DNA of 64,000 bases from Capillimicrobium parvum. Lineage in GTDB: Bacteria > Actinomycetota > Thermoleophilia > Solirubrobacterales > Solirubrobacteraceae. The DNA lies in contig NZ_CP087164.1 of NCBI RefSeq assembly GCF_021172045.1, positions 248,001 to 312,000 on the forward strand. The letters run 5' to 3'. This document shows positions 33,244 through 41,783 of this stretch, piece by piece. The position numbers and the translations under genes were made by a program. Within the stretch, counting starts at the first letter, position 1. Each line of letters begins with the position of its first letter. The notes under the pieces are model-generated. The model had not been told where the DNA came from, ran no database searches, and saw nothing but the letters and a program-made list of their open reading frames with translations.

Positions 33244-34956
33244 ATGAAGCTCGTCCAGCATTCGGATGCCCCTGAGAACATGAGCGATCCCAGCGGTGGT
33301 GGACGGCTGTCGCCGACCGTGGCGGACGCCGTCGGCCGGCGGCTCGCGGCGCTCGGGGTGGACACCTTCTTCGGGGTCGTCGGCAGCGGGAACTTCGTCG
33401 TCACGGCCGCGTTGTCCGGGGCCGGAGCGCGATTCGTCGCCGCGCGCCACGAGAGCGGCGCAGTGTGCATGGCCGACGGGTGGGCGCGGGTGACCGGCCG
33501 CGTCGGAGTGTGCTCCCTGCACCAGGGCCCCGGGCTGACGAACGCGGTCACCGGCATCGCCGAGGCGGTCAAGAGCCGCACCCCGCTGCTCGTCCTGGCC
33601 GGCGACACGCCGCCGGCCGCGCTGGCCTCGAACTTCCTCATCGACCAGGACGGTCTGGTGACCTCGGTCGGCGCGATCGCCGAGACGATCTACAGCGCCG
33701 AGACCGCCGAGGCCGACGCGGTGCGGGCGCTGCGCCGCGCGCGGCTCGAGCGCCGGCCCGTCATCCTCAACCTGCCGATCGACGTGCAGGCCCAGCCCGC
33801 CGCCGGCGTCCCCGACGTGGCGGCCGCCCCGCTGCCGGGCGCACCCGGCCCGCGGCCCGCGGACGTCGCCGCCGCGGCGGACCTCCTCGAGCAGGCGCAG
33901 CGCCCGCTCATCATCGCCGGCCGCGGCGCGGTCATCTCCGACGCCGGCCCGGCGCTGGCGGCGCTCGGCGAGCGCTGCGGCGCGCTGCTCGCCAACAGCG
34001 CGCCGGCGCACGGCATCTTCGCGGGCGAGCCGTTCGGCCTCGGCATCGCCGGGGGGTTCAGCACGCCGCTCGCGGCCGGCCTCCTGCCGCAGGCCGACGT
34101 GGTGATCTCCTTCGGCGCCGGCCTCAACCACTGGACGACGCGCCACGGCGAGCTGATCGGAGCGCAGGCGAGGCTGATCGGAGTGGACGTCGACCCCGGT
34201 GCGATCGGCAAGAACCGGCGGGCGGACCTCGCGGTCGCCGCGGATGCCTCGGCCATGGCCGAGGCGCTGGACGCCGAGCTCGCGCGGCGCGGCGTGTCGC
34301 CCGCGCCCTGGCGCACCGAGGAGCTGCGCGACGAGCTCGCGGCGCGCCGCTGGCGCGACGAGCCGTTCGAGCCGAGCGACGCCGGCGGCGTCATCGACCC
34401 GCGGACGCTGTCGATCGCGCTCGCCGACCTGCTGCCCGCCGACAAGGCGGTCGTCATCGACTCCGGCCACTTCACCGGCTGGCCGGCGATGTTCCTCGAC
34501 GTCGAGGATCCGCGCGCCTGGCTGTTCGTCAACGGCTTCCAGTGCGTCGGCCTCGGGCTCGGCTGCGCGATCGGCGCGGCCGTGGCGGCGCCGGAGCGCA
34601 TGACCGTGCTCGCCGTCGGCGACGGCGGCCTGTTCCTGTCGCTGCCGGAGCTCGACACCGCCGCGCGCGTCGGCGCCCGCCTGCTCGTCGTGGTCTACGA
34701 CGACGCCGCCTACGGCGCCGAGCTGCACCATTTCGGGCCGATGGGCCACGACACCGACACCGTTCGCTTCCGCGACGCCGACCTGGCGGCGATCGCCGCG
34801 GCGGCCGGATGCGGGGCCGTGACGGTCCGGTCGCTCGACGACCTCGCCCCGGTCGAGGCCTGGGCGCGCGACGGCGGCGGGCCGCTGCTCGTCGACGCCA
34901 AGGTCGATCCGGCGATCGTCGCCGACTGGCTCAAGGATGCCTTCCGCGCCGGCTGA
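33244..34956 (+). CDS. Thiamine pyrophosphate-dependent decarboxylase/synthase
   Basis: About 570 residues of the acetolactate synthase/benzoylformate decarboxylase superfamily. The N-terminal Glu that activates TPP is in RFVAARHESGAVCMADGWAR, with VCSLHQGPGLTNAVTGIAEA; the middle domain runs ~200-330; the TPP/Mg motif starts AVGDGGLFLSLPELDTAARV and ends VVVYDDAAYGAE, with Asp for the usual Asn. It decarboxylates a 2-oxo acid or forms a C-C bond. No FAD-specific sequence was recognised. The start is near a -10 box, with no good ribosome site; an ATG at 33280 is an alternative. It is followed by a cyclase-fold hydrolase, a pairing that fits hydrolysis of a cyclic 2-oxo amide to a 2-oxo acid and then decarboxylation. 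Confidence 0.88.
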   Translation: MKLVQHSDAPENMSDPSGGGRLSPTVADAVGRRLAALGVDTFFGVVGSGNFVVTAALSGAGARFVAARHESGAVCMADGWARVTGRVGVCSLHQGPGLTNAVTGIAEAVKSRTPLLVLAGDTPPAALASNFLIDQDGLVTSVGAIAETIYSAETAEADAVRALRRARLERRPVILNLPIDVQAQPAAGVPDVAAAPLPGAPGPRPADVAAAADLLEQAQRPLIIAGRGAVISDAGPALAALGERCGALLANSAPAHGIFAGEPFGLGIAGGFSTPLAAGLLPQADVVISFGAGLNHWTTRHGELIGAQARLIGVDVDPGAIGKNRRADLAVAADASAMAEALDAELARRGVSPAPWRTEELRDELAARRWRDEPFEPSDAGGVIDPRTLSIALADLLPADKAVVIDSGHFTGWPAMFLDVEDPRAWLFVNGFQCVGLGLGCAIGAAVAAPERMTVLAVGDGGLFLSLPELDTAARVGARLLVVVYDDAAYGAELHHFGPMGHDTDTVRFRDADLAAIAAAAGCGAVTVRSLDDLAPVEAWARDGGGPLLVDAKVDPAIVADWLKDAFRAG

Positions 34957-34995
34957 GCCCGGCGCCCCACCACCGCAACTACCACGAGGAGCAGC

Positions 34996-35784
34996 ATGTC
35001 GTCCACGTCGTCCACCCCCACCGCCGCCCTCCTCGACGCCCTGGCCGACGGCTCGGTCCGGGTCGTCGACCTCACGCAGCCGCTGAGCGAGAAGACCCCC
35101 GTCCTGCAGCTGCCCGAGCCGTTCGCCAACACGCCGCCGCTGTCGCGCCGGCAGCTCAGCCGCTACGACGACGACGGCCCCGCCTGGAGGTGGGACGTCC
35201 TCGAGCTCGGCGAGCACACCGGCACGCACTTCGACGCGCCGATCCACTGGATCAGCGGCAAGGACGGCAAGGACGTCGCGTCGGTCGAGCCCGGCCGGCT
35301 CGTCGGCCCGGCCGTCGTCATCGACCGCGCGGAGGCCTGCGCCCAGGACCCCGGCTACCTGCTGACGGTCGCCGACTTCGAGGCGTGGGAGGCGGAGCAC
35401 GGCCGCATCCCCGAGGGCGCGTGGATCCTGTTCCACAGCGGCTGGGACGCCCGGGCGCAGGACGCGGAGGCGTTCCTGAACGTGGGCGCGGAGGGCCCCG
35501 TGACGCCGGGCCCCGACGTCGAGGCGGCGCGCTGGCTGGGCTCCGAGCGCGGCATCTCCGGCTTCGGGGTGGAGACGGTCGGCATCGACGCGGGCGCCGC
35601 GGGCGGCTTCGACCCGATCTTCCCGGTGCACCAGTACCTGCTCGGCAACGACCGGTACGGCCTCACGCAGCTGGCCAACCTCGGCGAGCTGCCGCCGGCC
35701 GGCGCGGTGGTCGTCGTCTCGCCGCTGAAGCTCGTCGACGGCACGGGGTCGCCCTCGCGCGTCCTCGCGCTCGTGCCCGCCTGA
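34996..35784 (+). CDS. Cyclase family hydrolase (kynurenine formamidase / isatin hydrolase-like)
   Basis: A 262-residue cyclase-fold enzyme. The signature metal motif H-x-G-T-H-x-D-x-P-x-H is seen exactly in LGEHTGTHFDAPIHW; further ligand regions are VIDRAEACAQ and FHSGWDARAQ, and a typical C-terminal GFGVETVGIDAGAAGG. Members hydrolyse formylkynurenine, isatin and cyclic imides. A GAGGAGC box precedes the ATG. Position directly after a TPP enzyme is reminiscent of isatin hydrolysis followed by isatinate decarboxylation to anthranilate, which would feed the 2-aminobenzoyl-CoA-like operon; this is an inference. Confidence 0.88.
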   Translation: MSSTSSTPTAALLDALADGSVRVVDLTQPLSEKTPVLQLPEPFANTPPLSRRQLSRYDDDGPAWRWDVLELGEHTGTHFDAPIHWISGKDGKDVASVEPGRLVGPAVVIDRAEACAQDPGYLLTVADFEAWEAEHGRIPEGAWILFHSGWDARAQDAEAFLNVGAEGPVTPGPDVEAARWLGSERGISGFGVETVGIDAGAAGGFDPIFPVHQYLLGNDRYGLTQLANLGELPPAGAVVVVSPLKLVDGTGSPSRVLALVPA

Positions 35785-35798
35785 GGCGCGCGCGCAGC

Positions 35799-36515
35799 AT
35801 GACGGAGGATCCGTTCCACGAGGGCTCGCGGGCCCTCCAGGACCGCTTCGACACGCGGCGGATGGCCGACCACGCCATCGACCTGCTCGGGTTCCGCGAT
35901 CCGGAGCCCGAGCTCGACGAGGAGGCGCAGGCGTTCGTGCGCCGGATGTCGTTCGTCTTCCTCGGGACGGCGGACGCGGACGGCCGGCCCCACTGCTCCT
36001 ACAAGGGCGGTGAGCCCGGTTTCGTCCGGGTCCTGGACGCACGGACGCTGGCGCTGCCGGACTACAACGGCAACGGCATGTTCGACTCGCTGGGCAACGT
36101 CAGCGTCAACCCCGCGGTCGACCTGCTGTTCATCGACTTCGAGGCCGAGTCCCCCTGGCGCCTGCGCGTCAAGGGGCTGGCCTCGATCTCCGCCGACGAC
36201 CCGCTGATGGCCGAGTACCCCGGCGCCCAGCTCATCCTGCGGGTCAAGGCGACGCGGATCTACCCGGTGTGCCCGCGCTACGTGCACCGGATGAAGATCG
36301 TCGAGCCGTCGAAGTTCGTGCCGCGCGCCCAGGAGCCGCCCCCGCCGCCGCCCGAGTGGAAGCTGGACCCGGCCGACGTGCCGCCCGAGACGCTCCCGGC
36401 CGGCGATCCGGCGCGCGCCGAGCTCGAGCGGCGCGCCGCGGCCGCCGCGCGCGGCGAGGCGCCGGCCGAGCCCACGCACGGACCGTGGGTGGGCGGCGTG
36501 CCGGGCCGCCGCTGA
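35799..36515 (+). CDS. Pyridoxamine 5'-phosphate oxidase family FMN-binding protein
   Basis: A 238-residue protein. A helical N-terminus (GSRALQDRFDTRRMADHAID) is followed by the split-barrel FMN fold: FVFLGTADADGRPHCSYKGG, LALPDYNGNGMFDSLGNV, VDLLFIDFEAESPWRLRVKG. This resembles the MSMEG_1061/PPOX-type class that reduces or binds FMN or F420. The C-terminal third is Pro/Ala-rich and probably disordered. It lies 14 bases after the cyclase gene in the same direction and likely ends the operon. Confidence 0.82.
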   Translation: MTEDPFHEGSRALQDRFDTRRMADHAIDLLGFRDPEPELDEEAQAFVRRMSFVFLGTADADGRPHCSYKGGEPGFVRVLDARTLALPDYNGNGMFDSLGNVSVNPAVDLLFIDFEAESPWRLRVKGLASISADDPLMAEYPGAQLILRVKATRIYPVCPRYVHRMKIVEPSKFVPRAQEPPPPPPEWKLDPADVPPETLPAGDPARAELERRAAAAARGEAPAEPTHGPWVGGVPGRR

Positions 36516-36572
36516 GCCAAGGCGGCCGGCCGCCATCGCCATCGCGGTGGCGCCGGCCGTCCGGTCGCGTGA

Positions 36573-36644
36573 TGGAGGCGGGGGGAATCGAACCCCCAAC
36601 TCAGCCTTGCAAAGGCCGCGTGTTCCCGTTAGCACCACGCCCCC
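36573..36644 (-). tRNA. tRNA-Ala (anticodon TGC)
   Basis: On the minus strand the acceptor arms GGGGGCG and CGCCTCC pair with the G3-U70 wobble that defines alanine tRNA, with A as discriminator. The anticodon stem CGGCC/GGCTG closes a TTTGCAA loop, and the T arm is GGGGG-TTCGATT-CCCCC. The D arm is slightly irregular. CCA is not encoded. Palindromic GC-rich DNA (36524-36537) separates it from the upstream operon. Confidence 0.9.
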
Positions 36645-36718
36645 GACGCCCTCAGGATAGGGTCGGCCGGCGACCACCAGGATTTGGTCGCCGGACGAGC
36701 GGGCAACGGAGGTGCGGA

Positions 36719-38002
36719 ATGGCAGGAGTGCAGGAACGCGAGCCGCCGGACGTCACGCGCCCGGCGGGGATCTCGAACATCGAGGTCGTCACGCAGAACT
36801 TCGACGCCGCCGCGGATCGGATCGGCCTCGAGGACGACCTGCGCGCCGTGTTCCGCGGCTCATACCGGGAGGTGCAGGTGCAGATCCCGGTCCGGCTCAG
36901 CGACGGGCGGGTCCGCGTCTACCACGGCTACCGCGTGCAGCACAACGGCGCGCGCGGGCCGTACAAGGGCGGCCTGCGCTACCACCACGAGGTCGACCTC
37001 GACGAGGTGCGCGCGCTGGCGTCGCTGATGACCTGGAAGACCGCGATCGTCGGGGTGCCGTTCGGCGGGGCGAAGGGCGGGGTGAACTGCCCGGCTCACG
37101 AGCTCGAACCGGCGCAGATCGAGGCGATCACCCGCCAGCTCGTCGACAAGCTCGACCAGACGATCGGGCCGCACCGCGACATCGCCGCGCCCGACATGAA
37201 CACGAACGCCCAGGTGATGGCCTGGATGATGGACGAGTGGGCCAAGCTGCACGGCCACGAGCCCGCGGTCGTCACCGGCAAGCCGATCTCGCTGGGCGGC
37301 TCGTACGGCCGCGAGAACGCCACCGGCCGCGGCCTCGTGTACTGCTTCCGCGAGGCGGCGCCGCAGCTGCGCATGACGCCCGCGGAGACCCGGATCGTCG
37401 TGCAGGGCTTCGGCAACGTCGGATCGTGGGCGGCGCGGATCGCGCACGACCTCGGCTGTCGCATCGTCGGGGTCGCCGACGCCTCGGGCGCCATCAGCGC
37501 CCAGCAGGGGCTCGACCCCGCGGCGCTGCGCCGTCACCTCGACGAGGGCGGGACCCTCACGGAGTTCCCCGGCGCCGAGCGCATCAGCGGCGAGGAGTTC
37601 CTCGCCCTCGAGTGCGAGGTGTTCATCCCCGCGGCGCTCGGCGGGCTGATCCATCGCGACAACGCCGACCTGCTCAACTGCCGGCTGGTCCTCGAGGGCG
37701 CCAACACCCCGACGACGCCGGCGGCGGACGCGATCCTCCGCGACAAGGGCATCCACGTCGTGCCGGACGTCCTGGCCAACGCCGGGGGGGTCGTCGTCTC
37801 GTACTTCGAGTGGGTGCAGAACCTGCAGAACTTCCGCTGGACCGAGCGGGAGGTCAACGACCGCCTCGGCACGAGCATGCGCCGCGCCTTCCGTGAGGTC
37901 AGCGTGCGGGCGCGCGACCAGGACGTTCCGCTGCGCCTCGCCGCCTACCAGCTCGGGATCGAGCGCGTGGTCGAGGCGGCCAGGACGCGCGGGTACGTCT
38001 AG
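36719..38002 (+). CDS. Glu/Leu/Phe/Val dehydrogenase (glutamate dehydrogenase type)
   Basis: A 427-residue NAD(P)-dependent amino acid dehydrogenase of normal length. Substrate-domain motifs GARGPYKGGLRYHHEVDLDE and VGVPFGGAKGGVNCPAHELE carry the active-site Lys; APDMNTNAQVMAWMMDEWAK follows. The nucleotide domain has VVQGFGNVGSWAARIAHDLG. It interconverts glutamate and 2-oxoglutarate plus ammonia. GGAGG is at the right distance before ATG. It stands alone after the tRNA, on the plus strand, and is followed by a strong hairpin. Confidence 0.95.
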   Translation: MAGVQEREPPDVTRPAGISNIEVVTQNFDAAADRIGLEDDLRAVFRGSYREVQVQIPVRLSDGRVRVYHGYRVQHNGARGPYKGGLRYHHEVDLDEVRALASLMTWKTAIVGVPFGGAKGGVNCPAHELEPAQIEAITRQLVDKLDQTIGPHRDIAAPDMNTNAQVMAWMMDEWAKLHGHEPAVVTGKPISLGGSYGRENATGRGLVYCFREAAPQLRMTPAETRIVVQGFGNVGSWAARIAHDLGCRIVGVADASGAISAQQGLDPAALRRHLDEGGTLTEFPGAERISGEEFLALECEVFIPAALGGLIHRDNADLLNCRLVLEGANTPTTPAADAILRDKGIHVVPDVLANAGGVVVSYFEWVQNLQNFRWTEREVNDRLGTSMRRAFREVSVRARDQDVPLRLAAYQLGIERVVEAARTRGYV

Positions 38003-38003
38003 C

Positions 38004-38031
38004 GTCCGCGGAGAAGGGTCCGCGGAGAAGG
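38004..38031. repeat. Two perfect copies of a 14-base unit
   Basis: GTCCGCGGAGAAGG at 38004-38017 is repeated without change at 38018-38031, directly after the glutamate dehydrogenase stop. It lies just ahead of the strong hairpin. Confidence 0.8.
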
Positions 38032-38035
38032 TGGA

Positions 38036-38079
38036 TGCCGGGAGGCGCCCCCTGCTCATCGTGGAGGCGCCTCCCGGCA
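38036..38079. terminator. Strong hairpin after glutamate dehydrogenase
   Basis: GCCGGGAGGCGCC (38037-38049) pairs perfectly with GGCGCCTCCCGGC (38066-38078); an outer T-A pair makes 14 base pairs, with a 16-base loop. It lies between convergent genes and is a likely transcription terminator, though without a T-run. From 38080 to 38214 I see nothing more. Confidence 0.65.
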
Positions 38080-38214
38080 GTCCGGGCGCGCGGCGGCCTG
38101 TTCCCCGGAGGCGCCGCGCGGTGTGTGGCTTCCCTGTGGTCGGCAGGCGTCCGGGGACCTTGCGCACGGAATGTTCGCCCATGGACGGATGGCCACCGCG
38201 CCACCGGCCGGCGG

Positions 38215-39063
38215 CTACAGCGCGACCTCGCCCACGGCCAGGACGACGACGCTGCCGCCCACGCGCGTCCGGTCGCCCTCGGTCGCGCACTTGATGACGC
38301 TGGGACGGCCCATCGCCACGCCCTGCGCGATCCGCAGCTGCGGCGCGCCGGTCCGGGCGTGCACGAACGCCATCAGCGGGCCCGCGGCCGACCCCGTCGC
38401 GGGGTCCTCGCGGACGTTGCCGTCCTGCAGGAAGAAGCTGCGGGCGTCGGCGTGCTCGCCGTCGACGGCGGCCAGGTACAGGCACGTCGCCCCGCTCGCC
38501 CCCAGCAGCGACGTCATCCGCTCCGTATCCGGCGCGGCCCCGCGCAGCGTCGCCTCGTCGCGGACGGGCGCCATGAGATGCAGCAGCCCGGTCGAGACGA
38601 GCTGGCACGGGAGCCCGGCATCGGCGTCGGCGGGGTCGAGCCCCGCGGCCGCCATCACCTCGCCCGCATCGAGCACGTCGCCGAAGCTGGCGGGCGCCTG
38701 CAGCATCGATGCGTACGCGGCGTCGCCCTCGAAGCGGACGTCGACCGGCTGGAGCCCGGCGCGGGTCTGCTGGACGTAGGACGCCTCGCGCTCGCCGCGG
38801 GCGTGCGCGACGGCGACCGCGGTCCCGAGCGACGGATGCCCCGCGAAGTCGAGCTCGGCCGCCGGCATCCAGATGCGGTTGCGGTAGTCGGCGCCCTCCA
38901 CGGTCGCGGTCTGCACGAACGTCGTCTCGGAGAGGTTCGTCTCACGGGCGAACGCGTGCATGGCCGCCTCGTCGAGGCCGTCCGCCTCGTGGACGACCGC
39001 AAGTGGGTTGCCCGCCATCGGCGTGGCGGTGAAGACGTCCAGCCAGGCGAGCGGCCGGGCCAC
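38215..39063 (-). CDS. PhzF family isomerase
   Basis: A 282-residue PhzF-fold protein. The N-terminal WLDVFTATPMAGNPLAVV and the catalytic Glu segment FARETNLSETTFVQTA are typical, as are LDFAGHPSLGTAVAVAHARG and, in the second half, the anion-binding EDPATGSAAGPLMAFV. PhzF-like proteins catalyse hydrogen shifts on small carboxylates; apart from phenazine makers their role is mostly unknown, and no phenazine genes are here. It is leftward and followed by an acidic hypothetical gene. Confidence 0.92.
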   Translation of the reverse strand: MARPLAWLDVFTATPMAGNPLAVVHEADGLDEAAMHAFARETNLSETTFVQTATVEGADYRNRIWMPAAELDFAGHPSLGTAVAVAHARGEREASYVQQTRAGLQPVDVRFEGDAAYASMLQAPASFGDVLDAGEVMAAAGLDPADADAGLPCQLVSTGLLHLMAPVRDEATLRGAAPDTERMTSLLGASGATCLYLAAVDGEHADARSFFLQDGNVREDPATGSAAGPLMAFVHARTGAPQLRIAQGVAMGRPSVIKCATEGDRTRVGGSVVVLAVGEVAL

Positions 39064-39069
39064 GCGGGC

Positions 39070-39702
39070 TCAGCCGTCGAAGTCGAAGTCGCGCGGCGGG
39101 CGCTGCTCGAACCAGAGCCGGTCGTGCTCCGGCGTCTCCTGCAGGAAGTCCGGGGTCTCCTCGAGGACGTCCTCGTCGCGGCCGGCGTCGAAGGGGGGCG
39201 GCGGCTCCTCGAGCGGCTCCCGGCGCGGGCGCCGCTCGGCGTCCTGGATGTCGGCCGCGTCGAAGGCGACCGTCTCCTGGTCGGTGTGGCTGCGCGGCGG
39301 CGGCTCGGGGTCGGGCTGCGCCTCAGCCTCGGCCTCGGCCTCAGGCGCCTCCCAGTCGACCTCCGCCTCCTCCGGCACGGCGGCCGAGCGCTCCGGCTCG
39401 ACGGGCGGTGCCTCGGCCAGCCGCTCCGGCTCGGCCTCGGGTCGCGAGGGCTCGGGCGGCGGCACGTACTCCGGTACGTCGTCGGGCTCGTGGTGGATCG
39501 GCGCGTCGACCTGCGGGTCGATCAGCGCGGGGTCGGCCCCCTCCTGCGCGGGGGCCGACTGCTGGGGCACCTCGAGCGGCTCCGGCCCGCGGCGCGCTGG
39601 CCCCAGGGCCTCGCGCTCCTGGCGGGCCACCTCGGACGGGTCGGCACCGCTCCGCCGCTTGAGCTCGAGGTGCTCGCGAATGGCGTCGTCGAGCAGTCCC
39701 AT
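39070..39702 (-). CDS. Acidic, proline-rich hypothetical protein
   Basis: 210 residues. A short helical N-terminal module (LLDDAIREHLELKRRSGADP) that I have the impression of seeing in many actinobacterial proteins is followed by ~160 residues of low-complexity Glu/Pro/Ala/Asp, probably disordered. No catalytic motif. High GC and codon use like the neighbours support coding. Function unknown; such N-modules often sit on cytoplasmic regulatory or adaptor proteins. Confidence 0.7.
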   Translation of the reverse strand: MGLLDDAIREHLELKRRSGADPSEVARQEREALGPARRGPEPLEVPQQSAPAQEGADPALIDPQVDAPIHHEPDDVPEYVPPPEPSRPEAEPERLAEAPPVEPERSAAVPEEAEVDWEAPEAEAEAEAQPDPEPPPRSHTDQETVAFDAADIQDAERRPRREPLEEPPPPFDAGRDEDVLEETPDFLQETPEHDRLWFEQRPPRDFDFDG

Positions 39703-39711
39703 CTCTCTGCG

Positions 39712-41586
39712 CTACACCCTACCGGGCGCTCGCACCGTCTTGTTCTTCCCACCGCGCTTGGCTTCGTAGAGCGCCGCGTCGGCGGCGGCCAGGAGCGTCC
39801 GGGGATCGCCGGCGCTCTGGGGCAGCGAGGCCACCCCGAAGCTCGCGGTCACGGTGATCGGCCCGTTGTCGGCCGTCGCCATCTCCAGGCGGGCGATCCC
39901 CTGGCGCATGCGCTCGGCGAGCTGGTAGGCGCCTTCGATGTCCGTGCCGGGCAGCACGACCGCCAGCTCCTCTCCGCCGTAGCGCGCGGGAGCATCGATC
40001 TCGCGGGAGCTGTCGCGCAGGACGCGCGCGACCTCCGCGAGCACGCGGTCGCCCTGCTGGTGGCCGAAGTTGTCGTTGATCGTCTTGAAGTTGTCGATGT
40101 CGAGCATCACGAGGCTCATGGGCTGGCCGAAGCGGCGAGCGCGCTCGACCTCGTCGACCATCGCCTCCTGGAAGCGGCGGTGGTTGTACAGGCCGGTGAG
40201 CTCGTCGGTGACCGCCTGGCGCTGCACGGCTTCGTGCAGGCCGACGTTCTGCAGCGAGATGCCGGCCGTCCCCGCGAGGTAGGCGAGCAGCTCGCGGTCG
40301 CGGTCGGTGAAGGGCTGGGCGCGGGCGATCGAGAGCAGGCCGACGAGCTCGCCGCGCTCCGTGCCGAGCAGCGGCTGCGCCAGCGCGTGGACCTCGCCCT
40401 CGGACGCTTCGCTGCCCGTGCTCGACAACAGCGCCTGGGCCTCGGCGGCGCGGATCACGTCGAGGTGGCCGTCCAGGCGGCCCGTGCGCGCGACCTCCTG
40501 CAGCGCCCGCTCGGCCTCCGGGCGGGCACTCGCGCGGCCCCCCGTCGCGTCGAGTCCGTCGACCGCGGTGCGCAGGACGATCTCCAGCAGCGCGTCGCGA
40601 TCGAGGTTCGAGGCGAACGTCTGGCCGATGCGCCTCAGCGAGGTCTGCAGGCGCGCGCGCTCCTGGCGCAGGTCCTCCAGCCGGCTCTCGAGCTGGTGGG
40701 ACATCTTGTTGAACTCGTTGCCGAGCTCGGCGAACTCGTCGTGACCGCTCGTGGTCACCTCCGTCGAGAAGTCGCCGGAGGCGATGCGCCGCGCGGCGAG
40801 CAGGAACGAGCCGATCTGCGACTGCAGGGAGCGCGACACGGCGACCGCGAACGTCATGGCCAGCACGAGGAAGCCGAGCAGGATGCCGCCGACCAGCAGG
40901 CGGCTGCGGGCGATCGCGTCGCGCCGGCTCGCGTCGGCGTTCAGGAGCACCACCCGGATCCGCTGCCCGAGGAACCCGGCGGCCTCGAACGCGACGGCGC
41001 GGTAGTCGTGTCCGTTGACGGTCACGTCGTGCGGGTGGCCGGGGGCGGGCAGCGAGACGTCGTCCTGCGGCGGCAGCGTCGAGGCCAGCGTGCGCCCCCG
41101 CTCGGTGACGACGACGTCGGCGCCGGCGATCCGCCGGACCTGCCGCGCGTACTCACCGGCCAGCGTGACCGACACCTCGAGGCGCCCGAAGCGCTGCGCG
41201 CCCTGGCCGACGAGGTCGCGGGCCGACGGCGCCACGGCGTCCTTCGAGCCCTGGTCGAGCGTGATCGACCCCCCGGTCAGGACGACGCGCCGCGCGGGGC
41301 GGGTCTTCAGCAGCGTCTCGGCGCGGGCCTGAGCGGCCGCCTTGTCACCGGAGCGCAGCGCGGCGGCGAGCGCCTCGTCGGTCCCGACGACGCGGATCGC
41401 GCGGTCCGCGCGGCGGCGCGCGTCCGTGTAGAGGTTGATCGCCGCGCGCTGGCGCGCGGCCACGCTCGCATCGGCCTTGCCGGTCTCGTTGTCGGAGATC
41501 AGCCGGAACAGCACGATGGCCACGGAGAGCATCGGCACGATGACGATCAGGACGAAGAACAGGGTCAGCCGTGCGCGGAAGCTCAT
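39712..41586 (-). CDS. Membrane-bound diguanylate cyclase with HAMP, GAF and GGDEF domains
   Basis: 624 residues. TM1 at ~7-28 (LTLFFVLIVIVPMLSVAIVL), an extracytoplasmic sensor of ~195 residues, TM2 ~229-250, a HAMP linker (SQIGSFLLAARRIASGDFST), a GAF-like domain (~300-440) and a C-terminal GGDEF domain whose A-site reads RYGGEELAVVLPG (GGEEL variant, normally active). It makes cyclic di-GMP from GTP. The start codon follows CGAGG. Its minus-strand -10 (TAGTGT) overlaps the plus-strand -10 of the tRNA-Ala gene. Confidence 0.92.
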   Translation of the reverse strand: MSFRARLTLFFVLIVIVPMLSVAIVLFRLISDNETGKADASVAARQRAAINLYTDARRRADRAIRVVGTDEALAAALRSGDKAAAQARAETLLKTRPARRVVLTGGSITLDQGSKDAVAPSARDLVGQGAQRFGRLEVSVTLAGEYARQVRRIAGADVVVTERGRTLASTLPPQDDVSLPAPGHPHDVTVNGHDYRAVAFEAAGFLGQRIRVVLLNADASRRDAIARSRLLVGGILLGFLVLAMTFAVAVSRSLQSQIGSFLLAARRIASGDFSTEVTTSGHDEFAELGNEFNKMSHQLESRLEDLRQERARLQTSLRRIGQTFASNLDRDALLEIVLRTAVDGLDATGGRASARPEAERALQEVARTGRLDGHLDVIRAAEAQALLSSTGSEASEGEVHALAQPLLGTERGELVGLLSIARAQPFTDRDRELLAYLAGTAGISLQNVGLHEAVQRQAVTDELTGLYNHRRFQEAMVDEVERARRFGQPMSLVMLDIDNFKTINDNFGHQQGDRVLAEVARVLRDSSREIDAPARYGGEELAVVLPGTDIEGAYQLAERMRQGIARLEMATADNGPITVTASFGVASLPQSAGDPRTLLAAADAALYEAKRGGKNKTVRAPGRV

Positions 41587-41613
41587 CCTCGAGGGCTACA
41601 CTAGGGCCAACTC

Positions 41614-41686
41614 GGGGCTATAGCTCAGTTGGGAGAGCGCCTGGATCGCACCCAGGAGGTCGGGGGTTCGAGTCCCCCTAGCTCCA
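41614..41686 (+). tRNA. tRNA-Ala (anticodon CGC)
   Basis: Acceptor arms GGGGCTA and TAGCTCC carry the G3-U70 pair; D arm AGCTCAGTTGGGAGAGCG, anticodon stem CCTGG/CCAGG with loop ATCGCAC, and T arm GGGGG-TTCGAGT-CCCCC are canonical. The discriminator is A and CCA is not encoded. A TACACT box lies at 41597-41602, twelve bases upstream. Confidence 0.95.
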
Positions 41687-41783
41687 TCCTCGCAGTGCGG
41701 AGCGCGAACGCCGTTGTGAAGACCGCTCAGCAGACTTCGTCCGCTGGGGCGGCTAAAGTGGCATTGCTCACCGCGACGGACGG

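Noticed and set aside
33226-36042. 938-codon open frame on the minus strand
   Set aside because: Antisense to the TPP enzyme, cyclase and FMN protein genes, all with good motifs; composition is Arg/Ala/Gly-biased.
36516-36572. Terminator from the palindrome GGCGGCCGGCCGCC
   Set aside because: A self-complementary GC run of this sort is common at this base composition; no T-run and no clear stem-loop of useful size.
38035-41604. Very long open frame (1189 codons) on the plus strand
   Set aside because: It lies opposite PhzF, the acidic protein and the diguanylate cyclase, which have clear domain motifs. The translation is rich in Arg/Gly/His/Leu with no motif, typical of antisense frames at high GC.
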